A stretch of 64,000 nt of DNA from Planococcus halocryophilus (GCF_022489025.1 NZ_JAKVTG010000003.1:62001-126000); one strand, 5' to 3'; positions 30,242 to 39,322 are shown, counted from the stretch's first letter. The notes: generated from the sequence alone by a model not told the origin. Numbers and translations: made by a program.

Positions 30242-30279
30242 TCAATAGAATTAAGTTCGGGAAACAGGAGTGAGTAGCA

Positions 30280-30801
30280 TTGTATCAAAAATTTGTACCA
30301 AGTGAGTATGTAAAAGAAGTTTTTGACATTAAGCCAGAAACTTTAGTTGAAAAGAACATTAAAGGCATCATTACGGATTTGGATAACACGCTTGTTGAGT
30401 GGGATCGTCCGGATGCAACGCCGAAATTAATTGACTGGTTGAAATCGATGAAAGATGCCGGTATTCAAGTAGTGATCGTTTCCAACAATAACGAATTGCG
30501 CGTCAAGTCGTTTGCGGATCCATTAGGTATCCCGTTTATATACCAAGCGCGTAAACCGATGGGACGTGCTTTTCGAAAAGCGCTTCGCATTATGGAAGCG
30601 AAACGCGAACAAGTGGTGGTCATTGGAGATCAAATGCTGACAGATATTTTCGGAGGCAATTTGAATAAGATGCATACTATTCTTGTATTGCCAGTAGCGC
30701 AGTCGGACGGCTTTTTTACCCGTTTTAATCGGAAAGTCGAACGCAAAATTATGAAGAAATTGAAAGAAAAAGGACAATTGATGTGGGAGGAAAAAAATTG
30801 A
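30280..30801 (+). CDS. yqeG: YqeG family HAD IIIA-type phosphatase
   Basis: The 173-residue protein has the HAD motif I TDLDNTLVEWD (DxDxT), motif II VSNNNE and the VIGDQMLTD acidic motif, so it is likely an active phosphatase; its substrate is unknown. The start is TTG at 30280 after CAGGAGTGAG, with no alternative nearby. It opens the tightly packed yqeG to yqeM unit, which holds several ribosome-assembly genes. Confidence 0.93.
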   Translation: MYQKFVPSEYVKEVFDIKPETLVEKNIKGIITDLDNTLVEWDRPDATPKLIDWLKSMKDAGIQVVIVSNNNELRVKSFADPLGIPFIYQARKPMGRAFRKALRIMEAKREQVVVIGDQMLTDIFGGNLNKMHTILVLPVAQSDGFFTRFNRKVERKIMKKLKEKGQLMWEEKN

Positions 30802-31901
30802 GTGAAATGCCAACTTGCATCGGATGCGGTGTACAGATTCAAACTGAAAACAAAGAAGAGGTAGGATACGCTCCGCCGTCTTCATTAGAAAAAGATGAAA
30901 TTATTTGTCAGCGTTGTTTCCGTCTGAAAAATTACAATGAGCTTCAACCGGTATCGTTGACGGATGATGACTTTTTACGGATTTTAAATGGGCTAGGTGA
31001 ACGTGATGGCCTTATCGTGAAAATAGTTGATATTTTCGACTTTAACGGTAGCTGGCTTCCGGGTCTTCACCGTTTTGTTGGGAACAATGACATTTTATTG
31101 ATTGCCAATAAAGCCGATTTATTACCGAAATCAGTTAAACAACATAAATTGATTCATTGGATGAAGCAAGAAGCGAGAAAATTAGGTTTGCAACCAATTG
31201 ATGTTTTGACGGTCAGTGCTCATAGAGGAACTGGAGTTCCAGAAGCGATGGAAGCAATCGAAAAATATCGCAAAGGCAAAGATGTCTATGTAGTCGGCTG
31301 TACAAATGTAGGGAAATCAACCTTTATCAACCGTGTCATTAAACAAGCAACAGGACAATCTGATGTCATTACGACATCTCATTTCCCAGGAACGACATTA
31401 GATATGATTGAAATTCCGTTAGATGATAAACGTTCATTATTTGACACACCAGGAATCATCAATCATCATCAATTAGCTCACCACTTGAAAACAGCGGATT
31501 TAAAGCAAATTATGCCGAAGAAAGAAATTAAACCGCGCGTTTTCCAGTTGAATGCAGAACAAACTTTATTTGTAGGCGGATTGGCGCGTTTTGACTTTAT
31601 TAAAGGAGAGCGCTCTTCATTCACTGTTCATATCGCGAATGATTTACCCATTCATCGTACGAAATTAGACAATGCTGATGCTTTATATGCGCAGCATTTG
31701 GGCGATATGCTAGCTCCGCCTTCAGCTGAATACAAAGACGATTTCCCAGAATTGGTACGTCACGAATTTAGCATTAAAGATGCAAAAACCGATATTGTGT
31801 TTTCCGGACTTGGTTGGATCACGATCCAACATGGCAACGCGGTTGTAGCAGCTCACGCTCCTAAAGGGGTAGAAGTATTGTTACGTCCATCGTTAATCTA
31901 G
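30798..31901 (+). CDS. yqeH: Ribosome biogenesis GTPase YqeH
   Basis: YqeH is a circularly permuted GTPase needed for 30S subunit assembly. The 367-residue protein has an N-terminal zinc finger (CIGCG and CQRC, four cysteines within residues 7-40), then G4 NKAD, G1 GCTNVGKS and G3 DTPG in permuted order. The start is TTG at 30798, seven bases after GGGAGG and overlapping the yqeG stop by 4 bases; the ATG at 30807 would be too far from the site. Confidence 0.95.
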   Translation: MSEMPTCIGCGVQIQTENKEEVGYAPPSSLEKDEIICQRCFRLKNYNELQPVSLTDDDFLRILNGLGERDGLIVKIVDIFDFNGSWLPGLHRFVGNNDILLIANKADLLPKSVKQHKLIHWMKQEARKLGLQPIDVLTVSAHRGTGVPEAMEAIEKYRKGKDVYVVGCTNVGKSTFINRVIKQATGQSDVITTSHFPGTTLDMIEIPLDDKRSLFDTPGIINHHQLAHHLKTADLKQIMPKKEIKPRVFQLNAEQTLFVGGLARFDFIKGERSSFTVHIANDLPIHRTKLDNADALYAQHLGDMLAPPSAEYKDDFPELVRHEFSIKDAKTDIVFSGLGWITIQHGNAVVAAHAPKGVEVLLRPSLI

Positions 31902-31912
31902 GAGGTTTTCAG

Positions 31913-32740
31913 ATGAAGAAATGGTATGCGGTAATCGGTGACCCGATATCCCATTCTCTATCCCCGTTCATGCACGAAACATGGTTTGCTGAACACGGCA
32001 TTGATGCAGCTTATTTACCGATTCATGTCGAACCGTCTCAGCTAGAAAAATCATTTGCGGCGATGAAAACTTTGGGGATTAGTGGATTTAATATCACGCT
32101 CCCACATAAGCAATCCATCGTTCCCTTACTTGGGAAGCTGGAAGAAAATGCGATGCAAATGAATGCTGTTAATACGGTGAATTTGGTTGGAGCGGAATAT
32201 ACGGGGTCGAATACGGATGGTGACGGTTTTGTTCGTTCGTTGCTTGTTCATTCTGTCGATAAAGCTGCTAAAGTGTTATTAATTGGAGCAGGTGGTGCGG
32301 CAAGAGGTATCGCATTTGCTTTGAAACGAGCGGGGTTTACGGATGTTACCATTACGAACCGGACATACCGTCGAGCAGAAGAGCTGGCCGCTGATACAAA
32401 TGCTTCGGCTATCACACTAATCGAATCAGAAGAACGTTTAGCTGACTTTGCGATTTTAATTCAAACGACATCAGTTGGTTTAGCTACTGGCGAAGCTTTG
32501 CCGATATCTTTAGAACGAGTCAAGGCAGGAACGATGGTCGCGGATATCATATACAATCCACTTGAAACACCTTTTTTGAAAAAAGCAGAAGAAAAAAATT
32601 GTATCACAGTAAATGGTGTCGGCATGTTTGTTTATCAAGGTGCAATTGCATTTGAAAAATGGACAGGCATAAAACCTAATACGGAAAAAATGATTCAATT
32701 GATTACAGAAAAACTAGGAGGCACTTATGTTAACAACTAA
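31913..32740 (+). CDS. aroE: Shikimate dehydrogenase (NADP+)
   Basis: AroE reduces 3-dehydroshikimate to shikimate in aromatic amino acid synthesis. The 275-residue protein has the substrate motif SHSLSPFMHE, the catalytic lysine in TLPHKQS, and the nucleotide loop GAGGAARG around 126-133. The ATG at 31913 follows AGGAGG. It overlaps yhbY by 14 bases. Confidence 0.96.
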   Translation: MKKWYAVIGDPISHSLSPFMHETWFAEHGIDAAYLPIHVEPSQLEKSFAAMKTLGISGFNITLPHKQSIVPLLGKLEENAMQMNAVNTVNLVGAEYTGSNTDGDGFVRSLLVHSVDKAAKVLLIGAGGAARGIAFALKRAGFTDVTITNRTYRRAEELAADTNASAITLIESEERLADFAILIQTTSVGLATGEALPISLERVKAGTMVADIIYNPLETPFLKKAEEKNCITVNGVGMFVYQGAIAFEKWTGIKPNTEKMIQLITEKLGGTYVNN

Positions 32741-33026
32741 ACAAAAAAGCTTTTTGAAAAGCGAAGCACATCATCTAGCACCCATTTTTCAGGTAGGTAA
32801 AGGCGGCGTTAGCGATGCAATGCTCGTTCAAATCAAAGAAGCATTAGAAAAGCGTGAATTAGTAAAAATCAGCATTCTTCAAAATAATGAAGATGGCAAA
32901 GATGAAGTAGCAAAAGCTCTTGCAAAAGGCACAAAATCACAATTGGTTCAATTAATTGGCCACACAGTCGTTCTTTACAAACAATCGGTTCACAACAAAC
33001 GAATCGAGTTACCGGTTAAAAGATGA
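32727..33026 (+). CDS. yhbY: Ribosome assembly RNA-binding protein YhbY (YqeI)
   Basis: This 99-residue CRM-domain protein has the HHLAPIFQVGKGG segment, equivalent to the GxxG loop used for RNA binding. The E. coli YhbY associates with pre-50S ribosomes. The start overlaps the end of aroE and is preceded by AGGAGG inside aroE; the stop overlaps nadD by 4 bases. Confidence 0.94.
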   Translation: MLTTKQKSFLKSEAHHLAPIFQVGKGGVSDAMLVQIKEALEKRELVKISILQNNEDGKDEVAKALAKGTKSQLVQLIGHTVVLYKQSVHNKRIELPVKR

Positions 33027-33610
33027 AAAAAGTAGGGATTTTGGGCGGAACATTTAATCCACCTCATCTCGGCCACTTAATTATGGCGAATGAAGCGCTT
33101 TTTGAAGCGGGATTAGATGAAGTTCGCTTTATGCCCAATTATATTGCACCTCATAAAGAAGTTGCAGGTGCTAGCGCTGAGCAACGGCTAGAAATGACCA
33201 AGTTGGCGACTTCGGATCATGCCCATTTTAAAGTGGAAGATTTCGAGATTAAACACGGTGGCGTTTCTTATTCGTTTGATACATTGACCAAGCTTATCGA
33301 AAAAGAACCTGATGTGGAATTTTATTTTATTATCGGGGGAGATATGATAGAGGGTTTATCGACTTGGCACCGTATTGATGAGCTGGTGAAGTTGATTCGC
33401 TTTATCGGAGTTAATCGGCCGGGTTATAATACGGAGACACCTTATCCGGTATTGATGATTCGTTCACCAGAGTTGTTGTTATCATCTACGATGTTGAGAG
33501 AGCGCGCCGCTGCCAATCGGTCACTTTTATATTTAGTGCCAGAAAAAGTGGAAGCTTATATTCGAAAGGAGCGTTTATATGGATCACAACCAAATGCTTC
33601 AGACAGTTAA
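33023..33610 (+). CDS. nadD: Nicotinate-nucleotide adenylyltransferase
   Basis: NadD forms deamido-NAD from nicotinate mononucleotide and ATP. The 195-residue protein has GGTFNPPHLGHL near residue 8 (HxGH nucleotidyltransferase motif) and LSSTMLRERAA near the end (the SxTxxR motif). ATGA overlap with yhbY at the start and a 32-base overlap with yqeK at the end imply translational coupling. Confidence 0.97.
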   Translation: MKKVGILGGTFNPPHLGHLIMANEALFEAGLDEVRFMPNYIAPHKEVAGASAEQRLEMTKLATSDHAHFKVEDFEIKHGGVSYSFDTLTKLIEKEPDVEFYFIIGGDMIEGLSTWHRIDELVKLIRFIGVNRPGYNTETPYPVLMIRSPELLLSSTMLRERAAANRSLLYLVPEKVEAYIRKERLYGSQPNASDS

Positions 33611-34154
33611 AGAACGGCTTCCTGAAAAACGATATCTACATGTATTAGGTGTAGTAGACACGGCTGTTGACTTAGCTAAAGAATTTTCTGTTTCCGAGTC
33701 AAAAGCAAAAACTGCTGCGATACTGCATGATGTAGCGAAATTTTCAGATCGAGACTGGATGAAATCCATTATTGTTTCTGAAAACATGGATCCTTTATTA
33801 CTCGAATATCATGCAGAACTTTGGCATGCTCCTGTAGGTGCTTATTTAGCAAAAACTGAATTTGGTGTCGAAGATGAAGATGTATTAAATGCTATCCGTT
33901 ATCACACAACGGGGCGAGAAAATATGTCTGATTTGGAAAAAGTCGTCTATATTGCTGACTTAGTCGAACCAAGCCGTAAATTTTCAGGTGTTGAAGAATT
34001 GCGACAATTAAAAGAACAAGGATTGGATGTTATGATGGAAGCCTCGGTCAAACATTCCATCGAATTTTTAGAATCGAAAAATCAACCGGTATTTCCGGAT
34101 TCACTGAAGTGTTTTAAGTACTTCGTGCAACAGAAAGGGAAAGTGAAAGAATGA
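33579..34154 (+). CDS. yqeK: HD-domain nucleotidase YqeK (diadenosine tetraphosphatase)
   Basis: The 191-residue protein is an HD-domain phosphohydrolase with LHDVAKFSDRDW carrying the HD pair and RYHTTGR further on. YqeK homologues hydrolyse Ap4A symmetrically to ADP. The ATG at 33579 lies inside nadD after AAAGGAG. In some bacteria nadD and yqeK are fused, which fits their overlap here. Confidence 0.93.
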   Translation: MDHNQMLQTVKERLPEKRYLHVLGVVDTAVDLAKEFSVSESKAKTAAILHDVAKFSDRDWMKSIIVSENMDPLLLEYHAELWHAPVGAYLAKTEFGVEDEDVLNAIRYHTTGRENMSDLEKVVYIADLVEPSRKFSGVEELRQLKEQGLDVMMEASVKHSIEFLESKNQPVFPDSLKCFKYFVQQKGKVKE

Positions 34155-34489
34155 CAAAAGAAACTTTACTACAAGTAGCGGTTAACGCAGCAGAAGATAA
34201 AAAAGCAGAAGATATCGTGGTTTTGAACATGGAAGGAATTTCATTGCTAGCTGACTATTTTGTCATCTGCACAGGGAATTCTGATCGTCAAGTTCAATCA
34301 ATCGCAAAAGAAATTATGGACAAAGCGCATGAAGAAGGCCACGAAGTGAAAAGTGTCGAAGGATTTGACTCTGCTCGTTGGGTCTTAGTAGATCTTGGTG
34401 ACGTTGTTGCTCATGTTTTCCATAAAGATGAACGCTCGTATTATAACCTTGAACGTCTGTGGAGAGAAGCTCCGCAAATGGAAATATGA
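34151..34489 (+). CDS. rsfS: Ribosome silencing factor RsfS
   Basis: RsfS binds uL14 on the 50S subunit and blocks subunit joining when nutrients are short. The 112-residue protein has the family core DYFVICTGNSDRQVQSIA and the conserved WVLVDLGDVVAHVF segment. It overlaps yqeK by 4 bases and yqeM by 4 bases (ATGA). Confidence 0.96.
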   Translation: MTKETLLQVAVNAAEDKKAEDIVVLNMEGISLLADYFVICTGNSDRQVQSIAKEIMDKAHEEGHEVKSVEGFDSARWVLVDLGDVVAHVFHKDERSYYNLERLWREAPQMEI

Positions 34490-35208
34490 ACTACGGAAAA
34501 TTTGCCTCAGTCTATGATGGACTGATGGAAGATATTCCTTACGAAGAGTATGTGGAGTGGGTCGCTTCCCACGTTACGTCTGGCAAATTGCTGGATGTGG
34601 CGTGTGGAACTGGCACATTGTCACAGCTTTTTGCTGAAATGGGCTTTGTCGTAACCGCCAGTGACTTGTCTGAAGACATGCTGACGGTGGCCAATCAACG
34701 GTTCCAAAAGGCAAATCAGGCGATTCCAGTGCTGCAATTGTCTATGGATAATTTAGAGGGGTTATCTGGTTTTGATATTGTCACGATTGCAATAGACTCT
34801 CTTAATTATTTACAGAGCGAAGAACAAGTTCAGCAAACGTTTAAAGAAATTTATGACGCATTAAATCCTGGAGGTCATTTTTTCTTTGATGTCCACTCTG
34901 TTTTTAAAGTCGATGCAGTTTTTATGGACAGCCCGTTTGTTTATGATGCTGAAGAAATAGCGTATATTTGGCATACAGAGCCAGGTCAAGCGTCGCATAG
35001 CGTCATTCACGATATGACTTTTTTTGTGCGTCAAAATGACTTGTTCGAGCGCTTTGAAGAAACGCACGAACAACGTACTTTCCCCGTCGAGATATACAAA
35101 AAATGGCTAGAAGCTGCTGGATTTTCTGTAGAATCTGTTACGGCTGATTTTACAAGCCAGTCTCCTGATGACGAAAGTGAACGTGTTTTCTTTCATGCCA
35201 AAAAATGA
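34486..35208 (+). CDS. yqeM: Class I SAM-dependent methyltransferase YqeM
   Basis: The 240-residue protein has SAM motif I LLDVACGTGTLSQL (about residues 38-51), ASDLSEDML and the later NPGGHFFFDVHS. The substrate is unknown. The ATG at 34486 overlaps the rsfS stop (ATGA) and gives MNYGKFASVYD, which fits homologues; an upstream GTG at 34459 has no better ribosome site. It is the last gene of the yqeG unit, closed by a terminator. Confidence 0.9.
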   Translation: MNYGKFASVYDGLMEDIPYEEYVEWVASHVTSGKLLDVACGTGTLSQLFAEMGFVVTASDLSEDMLTVANQRFQKANQAIPVLQLSMDNLEGLSGFDIVTIAIDSLNYLQSEEQVQQTFKEIYDALNPGGHFFFDVHSVFKVDAVFMDSPFVYDAEEIAYIWHTEPGQASHSVIHDMTFFVRQNDLFERFEETHEQRTFPVEIYKKWLEAAGFSVESVTADFTSQSPDDESERVFFHAKK

Positions 35209-35212
35209 GCTC

Positions 35213-35240
35213 ACCATCTGCATCTTGCAGGTGGTTTTTT
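35213..35240 (+). terminator. Terminator after yqeM
   Basis: ACCATCTGC and GCAGGTGGT form a 9-bp stem (one G-T pair) with a 5-base loop and a T run. Confidence 0.9.
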
Positions 35241-35253
35241 GTTTGTTAAAAAA

Positions 35254-35283
35254 TAGACAAGCGTATTTCAATTATTATATAAT
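35254..35283 (+). promoter_or_regulatory. Promoter of comEA
   Basis: TAGACA at 35254-35259 and TATAAT at 35278-35283 have an 18-base spacer, about 48 bases upstream of comEA. I did not see a convincing ComK box (paired AAAA-N5-TTTT) here. Confidence 0.6.
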
Positions 35284-35330
35284 TCAAACAGCTTCTATTT
35301 AATTGCCTTCTGAAGAAACGAGGAATGCGA

Positions 35331-35954
35331 GTGAAAATTTCCGAGCTTCAGAACAAGCCTGCATGGTTGCTGATCCCCGCAGTTGCCATTGTGCTGCTTT
35401 TGATTTATTTATTTTTTCCTCAACAACAGCCGGAGTCATCTTCAGCTACTGCTTTCGAATTAATCAACGCTGAATCCCCTCAGCAGACAGAAACCCCAAT
35501 AAAGGAAATACCCGAAACAGCTGCACCTTTAATGATTGATGTAAAAGGCCAAGTGAATAAGCCAGGTGTCTATGAGCTAAAAGCAGGGTCCCGCATGCAA
35601 GACGCCATTCAAGCAGCTGGAGGATTTACATCCGAAGCGGATAGTCGCGCAATTAATTTAGCGTTAATTGTCGTGGACGAAACGAGTCTTTATGTACCAG
35701 CGGCTGGAGAAGAAATTGTTGTTTCAACATCGCCACAGACTGACACAGCTAGTGGTGGAGGCTTGATAAATATAAATCAAGCTACGGAAACTGAATTGAT
35801 GGAACTCCCTGGCATAGGCCCTTCTAAAGCCGCTGCGATTCTTGCTTATAGAGATGAGGTAGGGAAATTTAATGCGCCTGAACAATTAACGGAAGTAACG
35901 GGCATTGGTGACAAGACATTTGAACAACTAAAAGATTTAATAGTCGCGAAATAA
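35331..35954 (+). CDS. comEA: Competence protein ComEA
   Basis: ComEA is the membrane-anchored DNA receptor of the competence machinery. The 207-residue protein has a membrane helix around 13-31, a Ser/Glu/Pro-rich linker, an SLBB domain (VKGQVNKPGVYELKAGSRM region) and a C-terminal pair of helix-hairpin-helix motifs (ELPGIGPSKAAAILAYR and EVTGIGDKTFEQL) that bind duplex DNA. I prefer the GTG at 35331, six bases after AGGA; the ATG at 35325 is only two codons upstream and too close to the site. comER, which flanks comEA in B. subtilis, is absent. Confidence 0.94.
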   Translation: MKISELQNKPAWLLIPAVAIVLLLIYLFFPQQQPESSSATAFELINAESPQQTETPIKEIPETAAPLMIDVKGQVNKPGVYELKAGSRMQDAIQAAGGFTSEADSRAINLALIVVDETSLYVPAAGEEIVVSTSPQTDTASGGGLININQATETELMELPGIGPSKAAAILAYRDEVGKFNAPEQLTEVTGIGDKTFEQLKDLIVAK

Positions 35955-35975
35955 CAAGAACGTGATAAAAGGCAG

Positions 35976-36003
35976 TTGACGAAAATGCCTCCTCTGCTAC
36001 ACT
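35976..36003 (+). promoter_or_regulatory. Possible promoter for comEB
   Basis: TTGACG at 35976-35981 and TACACT at 35998-36003 are 16 bases apart, 32 bases before comEB. It could provide competence-independent expression of comEB. Confidence 0.4.
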
Positions 36004-36034
36004 TATTTTAACTAAACAAGCAGGAGGCAATTAA

Positions 36035-36607
36035 ATGAAGCGAATAACTTGGGATCAATTTTTTATGGCACAAAGCCATTTACTCGCACTTAGAAGCACT
36101 TGTACACGTCTTGCTGTTGGTGCAACGATTGTACGCGATCGGAGAATTATGGCTGGAGGCTATAACGGATCTATTTCAGGAGGAGACCATTGCATCGATA
36201 AAGGCTGTTACGTTGTTGATGGACATTGCGTTCGAACAATCCACGCGGAAATGAATGCGTTATTGCAATGTTCAAAGTACGGCGTCAGTGTCAATGGAGC
36301 TGATATGTATGTTAGTCATTTTCCTTGCCTGCAATGCACCAAGTCAATTATCCAATCAGGAATTGCCCGACTCTATTATGCCACTGATTACAAAAACCAC
36401 GAGTATGCTATCGAATTATTTGAACAAGCTGGGGTAGAAGTGGTACAAGTAATGTTTGATGAGCGAAAGATTGACTTTTTAAGTGTCGAAAAATCAGCTC
36501 TTTATATCGAATTGCTTGATAAATTGCGTGAAAAAGGTGGAAGTGAAGAAGAATTGGCCCATTATAGTGAACGGGTGAATGAATTATTCGGAGAAATCGA
36601 AGTATAA
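36035..36607 (+). CDS. comEB: ComEB, dCMP deaminase family
   Basis: The 190-residue protein has the zinc-deaminase motifs HAEMNALLQC and PCLQC of dCMP deaminases. ComEB lies in the comE operon; it deaminates dCMP, and in B. subtilis it is not required for transformation itself. The ATG at 36035 follows AGGAGG. The C-terminal 40 residues extend beyond the deaminase core. Confidence 0.93.
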   Translation: MKRITWDQFFMAQSHLLALRSTCTRLAVGATIVRDRRIMAGGYNGSISGGDHCIDKGCYVVDGHCVRTIHAEMNALLQCSKYGVSVNGADMYVSHFPCLQCTKSIIQSGIARLYYATDYKNHEYAIELFEQAGVEVVQVMFDERKIDFLSVEKSALYIELLDKLREKGGSEEELAHYSERVNELFGEIEV

Positions 36608-36645
36608 CAACAAGTCCTCTTCTCTACGTAGCAGTAGCTACGATA

Positions 36646-38880
36646 ATGGCTACATATGCAGCGCATGAAACAGCGGTTCAACTCGTGTTCATGGCGCTGC
36701 TTTTTAGTTTGATGTATTGGAAAAGAGAAAAATGGACATTTATTGTGCTCATTCTTTTATTTGGTAGTGTTGTTTATATCGTACAAGATTTGCGTAGTGA
36801 GGATTTCACGGATTATTCACAGCCTTATTCAGGAGAACTCATTTTTCATGCGGGTACGGTAATCGATGGCGATAGTCTCAGAGGATTTGCTACATTACAA
36901 GACGGTACGATTGTTTATGCGCGTTTTCGATTAACTTCGAAAGAGCAAAAACTTCATATGGAGCGGTTAGTAGATGACTCTAAATTCCTAGTGACTGGTG
37001 TTTTTGAAGCCGCTTCACTACCTTCACATCGTTACTCTTTTAATATGAATCATTATTTACGTCATAATGGAGCAGCTTCACTACTGAAAATTGAATCGAT
37101 CAATGGCGTGATGGAAAATAAAACGTGGATAAATCGTTTGTTAAAAAGAAGAGACCTCTTCAAAACTCATATTCGTGAACATTTTCCGGAAACTTTGGCA
37201 GCAGAAGCGGAAGCATTATTAATTGGCGAACGAGAGAATATGGACCCGGAAGATCAACGCATGTACCAAACGCTCGGCATTTCGCATTTGTTTGCGATTT
37301 CAGGATTGCATGTCGGCATTGCATCAGGATTGTTATATGTTCTTCTCATACGATTGCATATCCGAAAAGAGTTAGCTCTAGTCATTTTACTACTCGTTTT
37401 GCCTTTGTATGCAGTGATTGCAGGTGGAGCTCCGTCTGTTTGGCGAGCTGCTAGTATGGTAGTTGTTGTCGCAAGTGGGAAACTACTCAACATTAAGATA
37501 CCACTTGCAAATATTATGTTAACTAGTATAGTAATTTTTGTTTTATGGAATCCATATGCTATGTATAAAATTGGTTTTCAGTTGTCGTATGGAGCAACAT
37601 TCGGCATTATTTATTCAATGAACATGTTGCGTGCGATTAAATCACCACTTAAAGCAGGATTTGTTATTACGTTTATCTCCCAAGTGACATTGTATCCATT
37701 ATTGCTGTTTCATTTTTATGAATTGTCCTTGTCTGCTTTTGTTGTGAATAGCTTATTTGTTCCGCTCTTTACTTTGCTTATTTTACCGGCAAATTTCTTA
37801 CTGTTGTTTTTGACAGCTGTTTTTCCGCCAGTAGCAAACTTTGTTTTTTACTTTTATGAGCCGTTGCGAGAACATATTGACCAGCTGATGATTGCAGTAG
37901 CGAGCTTACCGTATCAATTATGGGTGCCAGGAAAACCAGGAATTGGAGCATTCGTATTGTTGATGAGCAGTGTGTACCTTTTTTATTGTGCAGTTGAACG
38001 TAAGTTTCGTTGGTGGCACCTACTGATTCTATTCGTACCGGCGATTTTGTTTACGTCACTGCCGTATATGGACCCTCGCTTAAAAGTGACTTTTTTAGAT
38101 GTTGGACAAGGCGACAGTGCGGTTATTGAAATGCCTTACCGCCAAGCTGTTTATTTAGTAGATAGCGGAGGTGTTCTTCGTTTTGAGGTAGAAACTTTTA
38201 AAGAAAAAAAGCGACCATATGAAATCGGTCGGCAAGTTGTGGCACCTTACTTGAGAGGAAGAGGCATTTCATCGCTCGATGCTATGATTCTTTCTCATCC
38301 GGACGCAGATCATGCTGAAGGAGCAGAAGAAATTTTCGAAATGTTTTCAGTGAAAGAGCTGCATTTAACACCGGGATCAGCGTCAAATGCCTTAATGTTA
38401 GAGCTTGCACCGTTCGCCGCAGAAGCAAAAGTGGTATTTCCTGCTGCGGGATCAAATTGGCGTGTCGGGGAAACCGACTTTATTTATTTGTCACCAAGTG
38501 AAGCGAAATATGAAGGCAATAATGATTCGCTTGTACTTTTGATGAAGACTGGGGACTACCGAATTTTGTTTACTGGGGATTTAGAAGCTGAAGGAGAAAA
38601 AGGTTTATTAGATTCCTACGGTGGAGAACTGGCGGGACTAACAGTGCTAAAAGTGGGGCATCACGGCAGTAAAACGTCTAGCAGTGAAGAATTTTTAACA
38701 GCGCTAGCACCGAAGTTGTCGATTTTCTCTACAGGAAAAGACAATCGTTATGGTCACCCTAGTCCAGAAGTAGTCGAGCGATTTAACGAATTAGAACTAA
38801 AAACTTTAAACACTGCAGAGAACGGCACTATTACATTGCTTTATGATGAAAATGGAATTCAACTTGAAAAGATGCGCTAG
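36646..38880 (+). CDS. comEC: DNA internalization protein ComEC/Rec2
   Basis: ComEC forms the channel that moves single-stranded DNA across the membrane. The 744-residue protein has an N-terminal DUF4131 region with membrane helices, a central Competence domain with about eight further helices (from about 215, HLFAISGLHVGIASG, to 480), and a C-terminal metallo-beta-lactamase domain (FLDVGQGDSAVIEM, LSHPDADHAEGA, VGHHGSKTSSSEEF). The ATG at 36646 is the only standard start before the first helix, yet no Shine-Dalgarno site precedes it; the frame stays open upstream into comEB. The start is therefore uncertain, and expression may be low or coupled. Its stop abuts the 120-bp repeat array. Confidence 0.93.
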   Translation: MATYAAHETAVQLVFMALLFSLMYWKREKWTFIVLILLFGSVVYIVQDLRSEDFTDYSQPYSGELIFHAGTVIDGDSLRGFATLQDGTIVYARFRLTSKEQKLHMERLVDDSKFLVTGVFEAASLPSHRYSFNMNHYLRHNGAASLLKIESINGVMENKTWINRLLKRRDLFKTHIREHFPETLAAEAEALLIGERENMDPEDQRMYQTLGISHLFAISGLHVGIASGLLYVLLIRLHIRKELALVILLLVLPLYAVIAGGAPSVWRAASMVVVVASGKLLNIKIPLANIMLTSIVIFVLWNPYAMYKIGFQLSYGATFGIIYSMNMLRAIKSPLKAGFVITFISQVTLYPLLLFHFYELSLSAFVVNSLFVPLFTLLILPANFLLLFLTAVFPPVANFVFYFYEPLREHIDQLMIAVASLPYQLWVPGKPGIGAFVLLMSSVYLFYCAVERKFRWWHLLILFVPAILFTSLPYMDPRLKVTFLDVGQGDSAVIEMPYRQAVYLVDSGGVLRFEVETFKEKKRPYEIGRQVVAPYLRGRGISSLDAMILSHPDADHAEGAEEIFEMFSVKELHLTPGSASNALMLELAPFAAEAKVVFPAAGSNWRVGETDFIYLSPSEAKYEGNNDSLVLLMKTGDYRILFTGDLEAEGEKGLLDSYGGELAGLTVLKVGHHGSKTSSSEEFLTALAPKLSIFSTGKDNRYGHPSPEVVERFNELELKTLNTAENGTITLLYDENGIQLEKMR

Positions 38881-39322
38881 GACAAAAGAAAAGCGGAAGC
38901 GCACGTGTAGCTCTGACGGGCATAAGACAGACCGGCGAAGTGGCGTTCTGTGCCGCCCAGCAGGGTTGGCTTATGACCCAAAGGGCTGTGCGCTGGAGTC
39001 TAGACAAGAAAAGTGGAAGCGCACGTGTAGCTCTGACGGGCATAAGACAGACCGGCGAAGCGGCGTTCTGTGCCGCACAGCAGGGTTGGCTTATGACCCA
39101 AAGAGCTGTGCGCTGGAGTCTAGACAAGAAAAGCGGAAGCGCCCATGTAGCTCTGACGGGCATAAGCAAGACCGGCGAAGTGGCGTTCTGTGCCGCACAG
39201 CAGGGTTGGCTTATGACCCGAAGAGCTGTGCGCTGGAGTCTAGACAAAGAAAAGCGGAAGTGCCCATGTAGCTCTAACGGGCATAAGACAGACCGGCGAA
39301 GTGGCGTTCTGTGCCGCCCAGC
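38881..39322. repeat. 120-bp tandem repeat, about 3.7 units, after comEC
   Basis: Units begin at 38881, 39003, 39123 and 39243 with GACAAGAAAAGYGGAAGCGC; the period is 120 bases (122 for the first, 121 in the last through small indels) and the last copy stops at 39322. Each unit can fold on itself: GGGCATAAG near its middle pairs with CTTATGACCC, and GGAAGCGCAC at one end with GTGCGCTGGAGTCT at the other. Units differ at only a few positions, so the array is recent or kept uniform. Since 120 is divisible by three, open frames run through it on both strands, but they have no ribosome site and are not genes. Similar single-copy GC-rich palindromes occur between genes in Bacillaceae and Planococcaceae. 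Confidence 0.93.
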
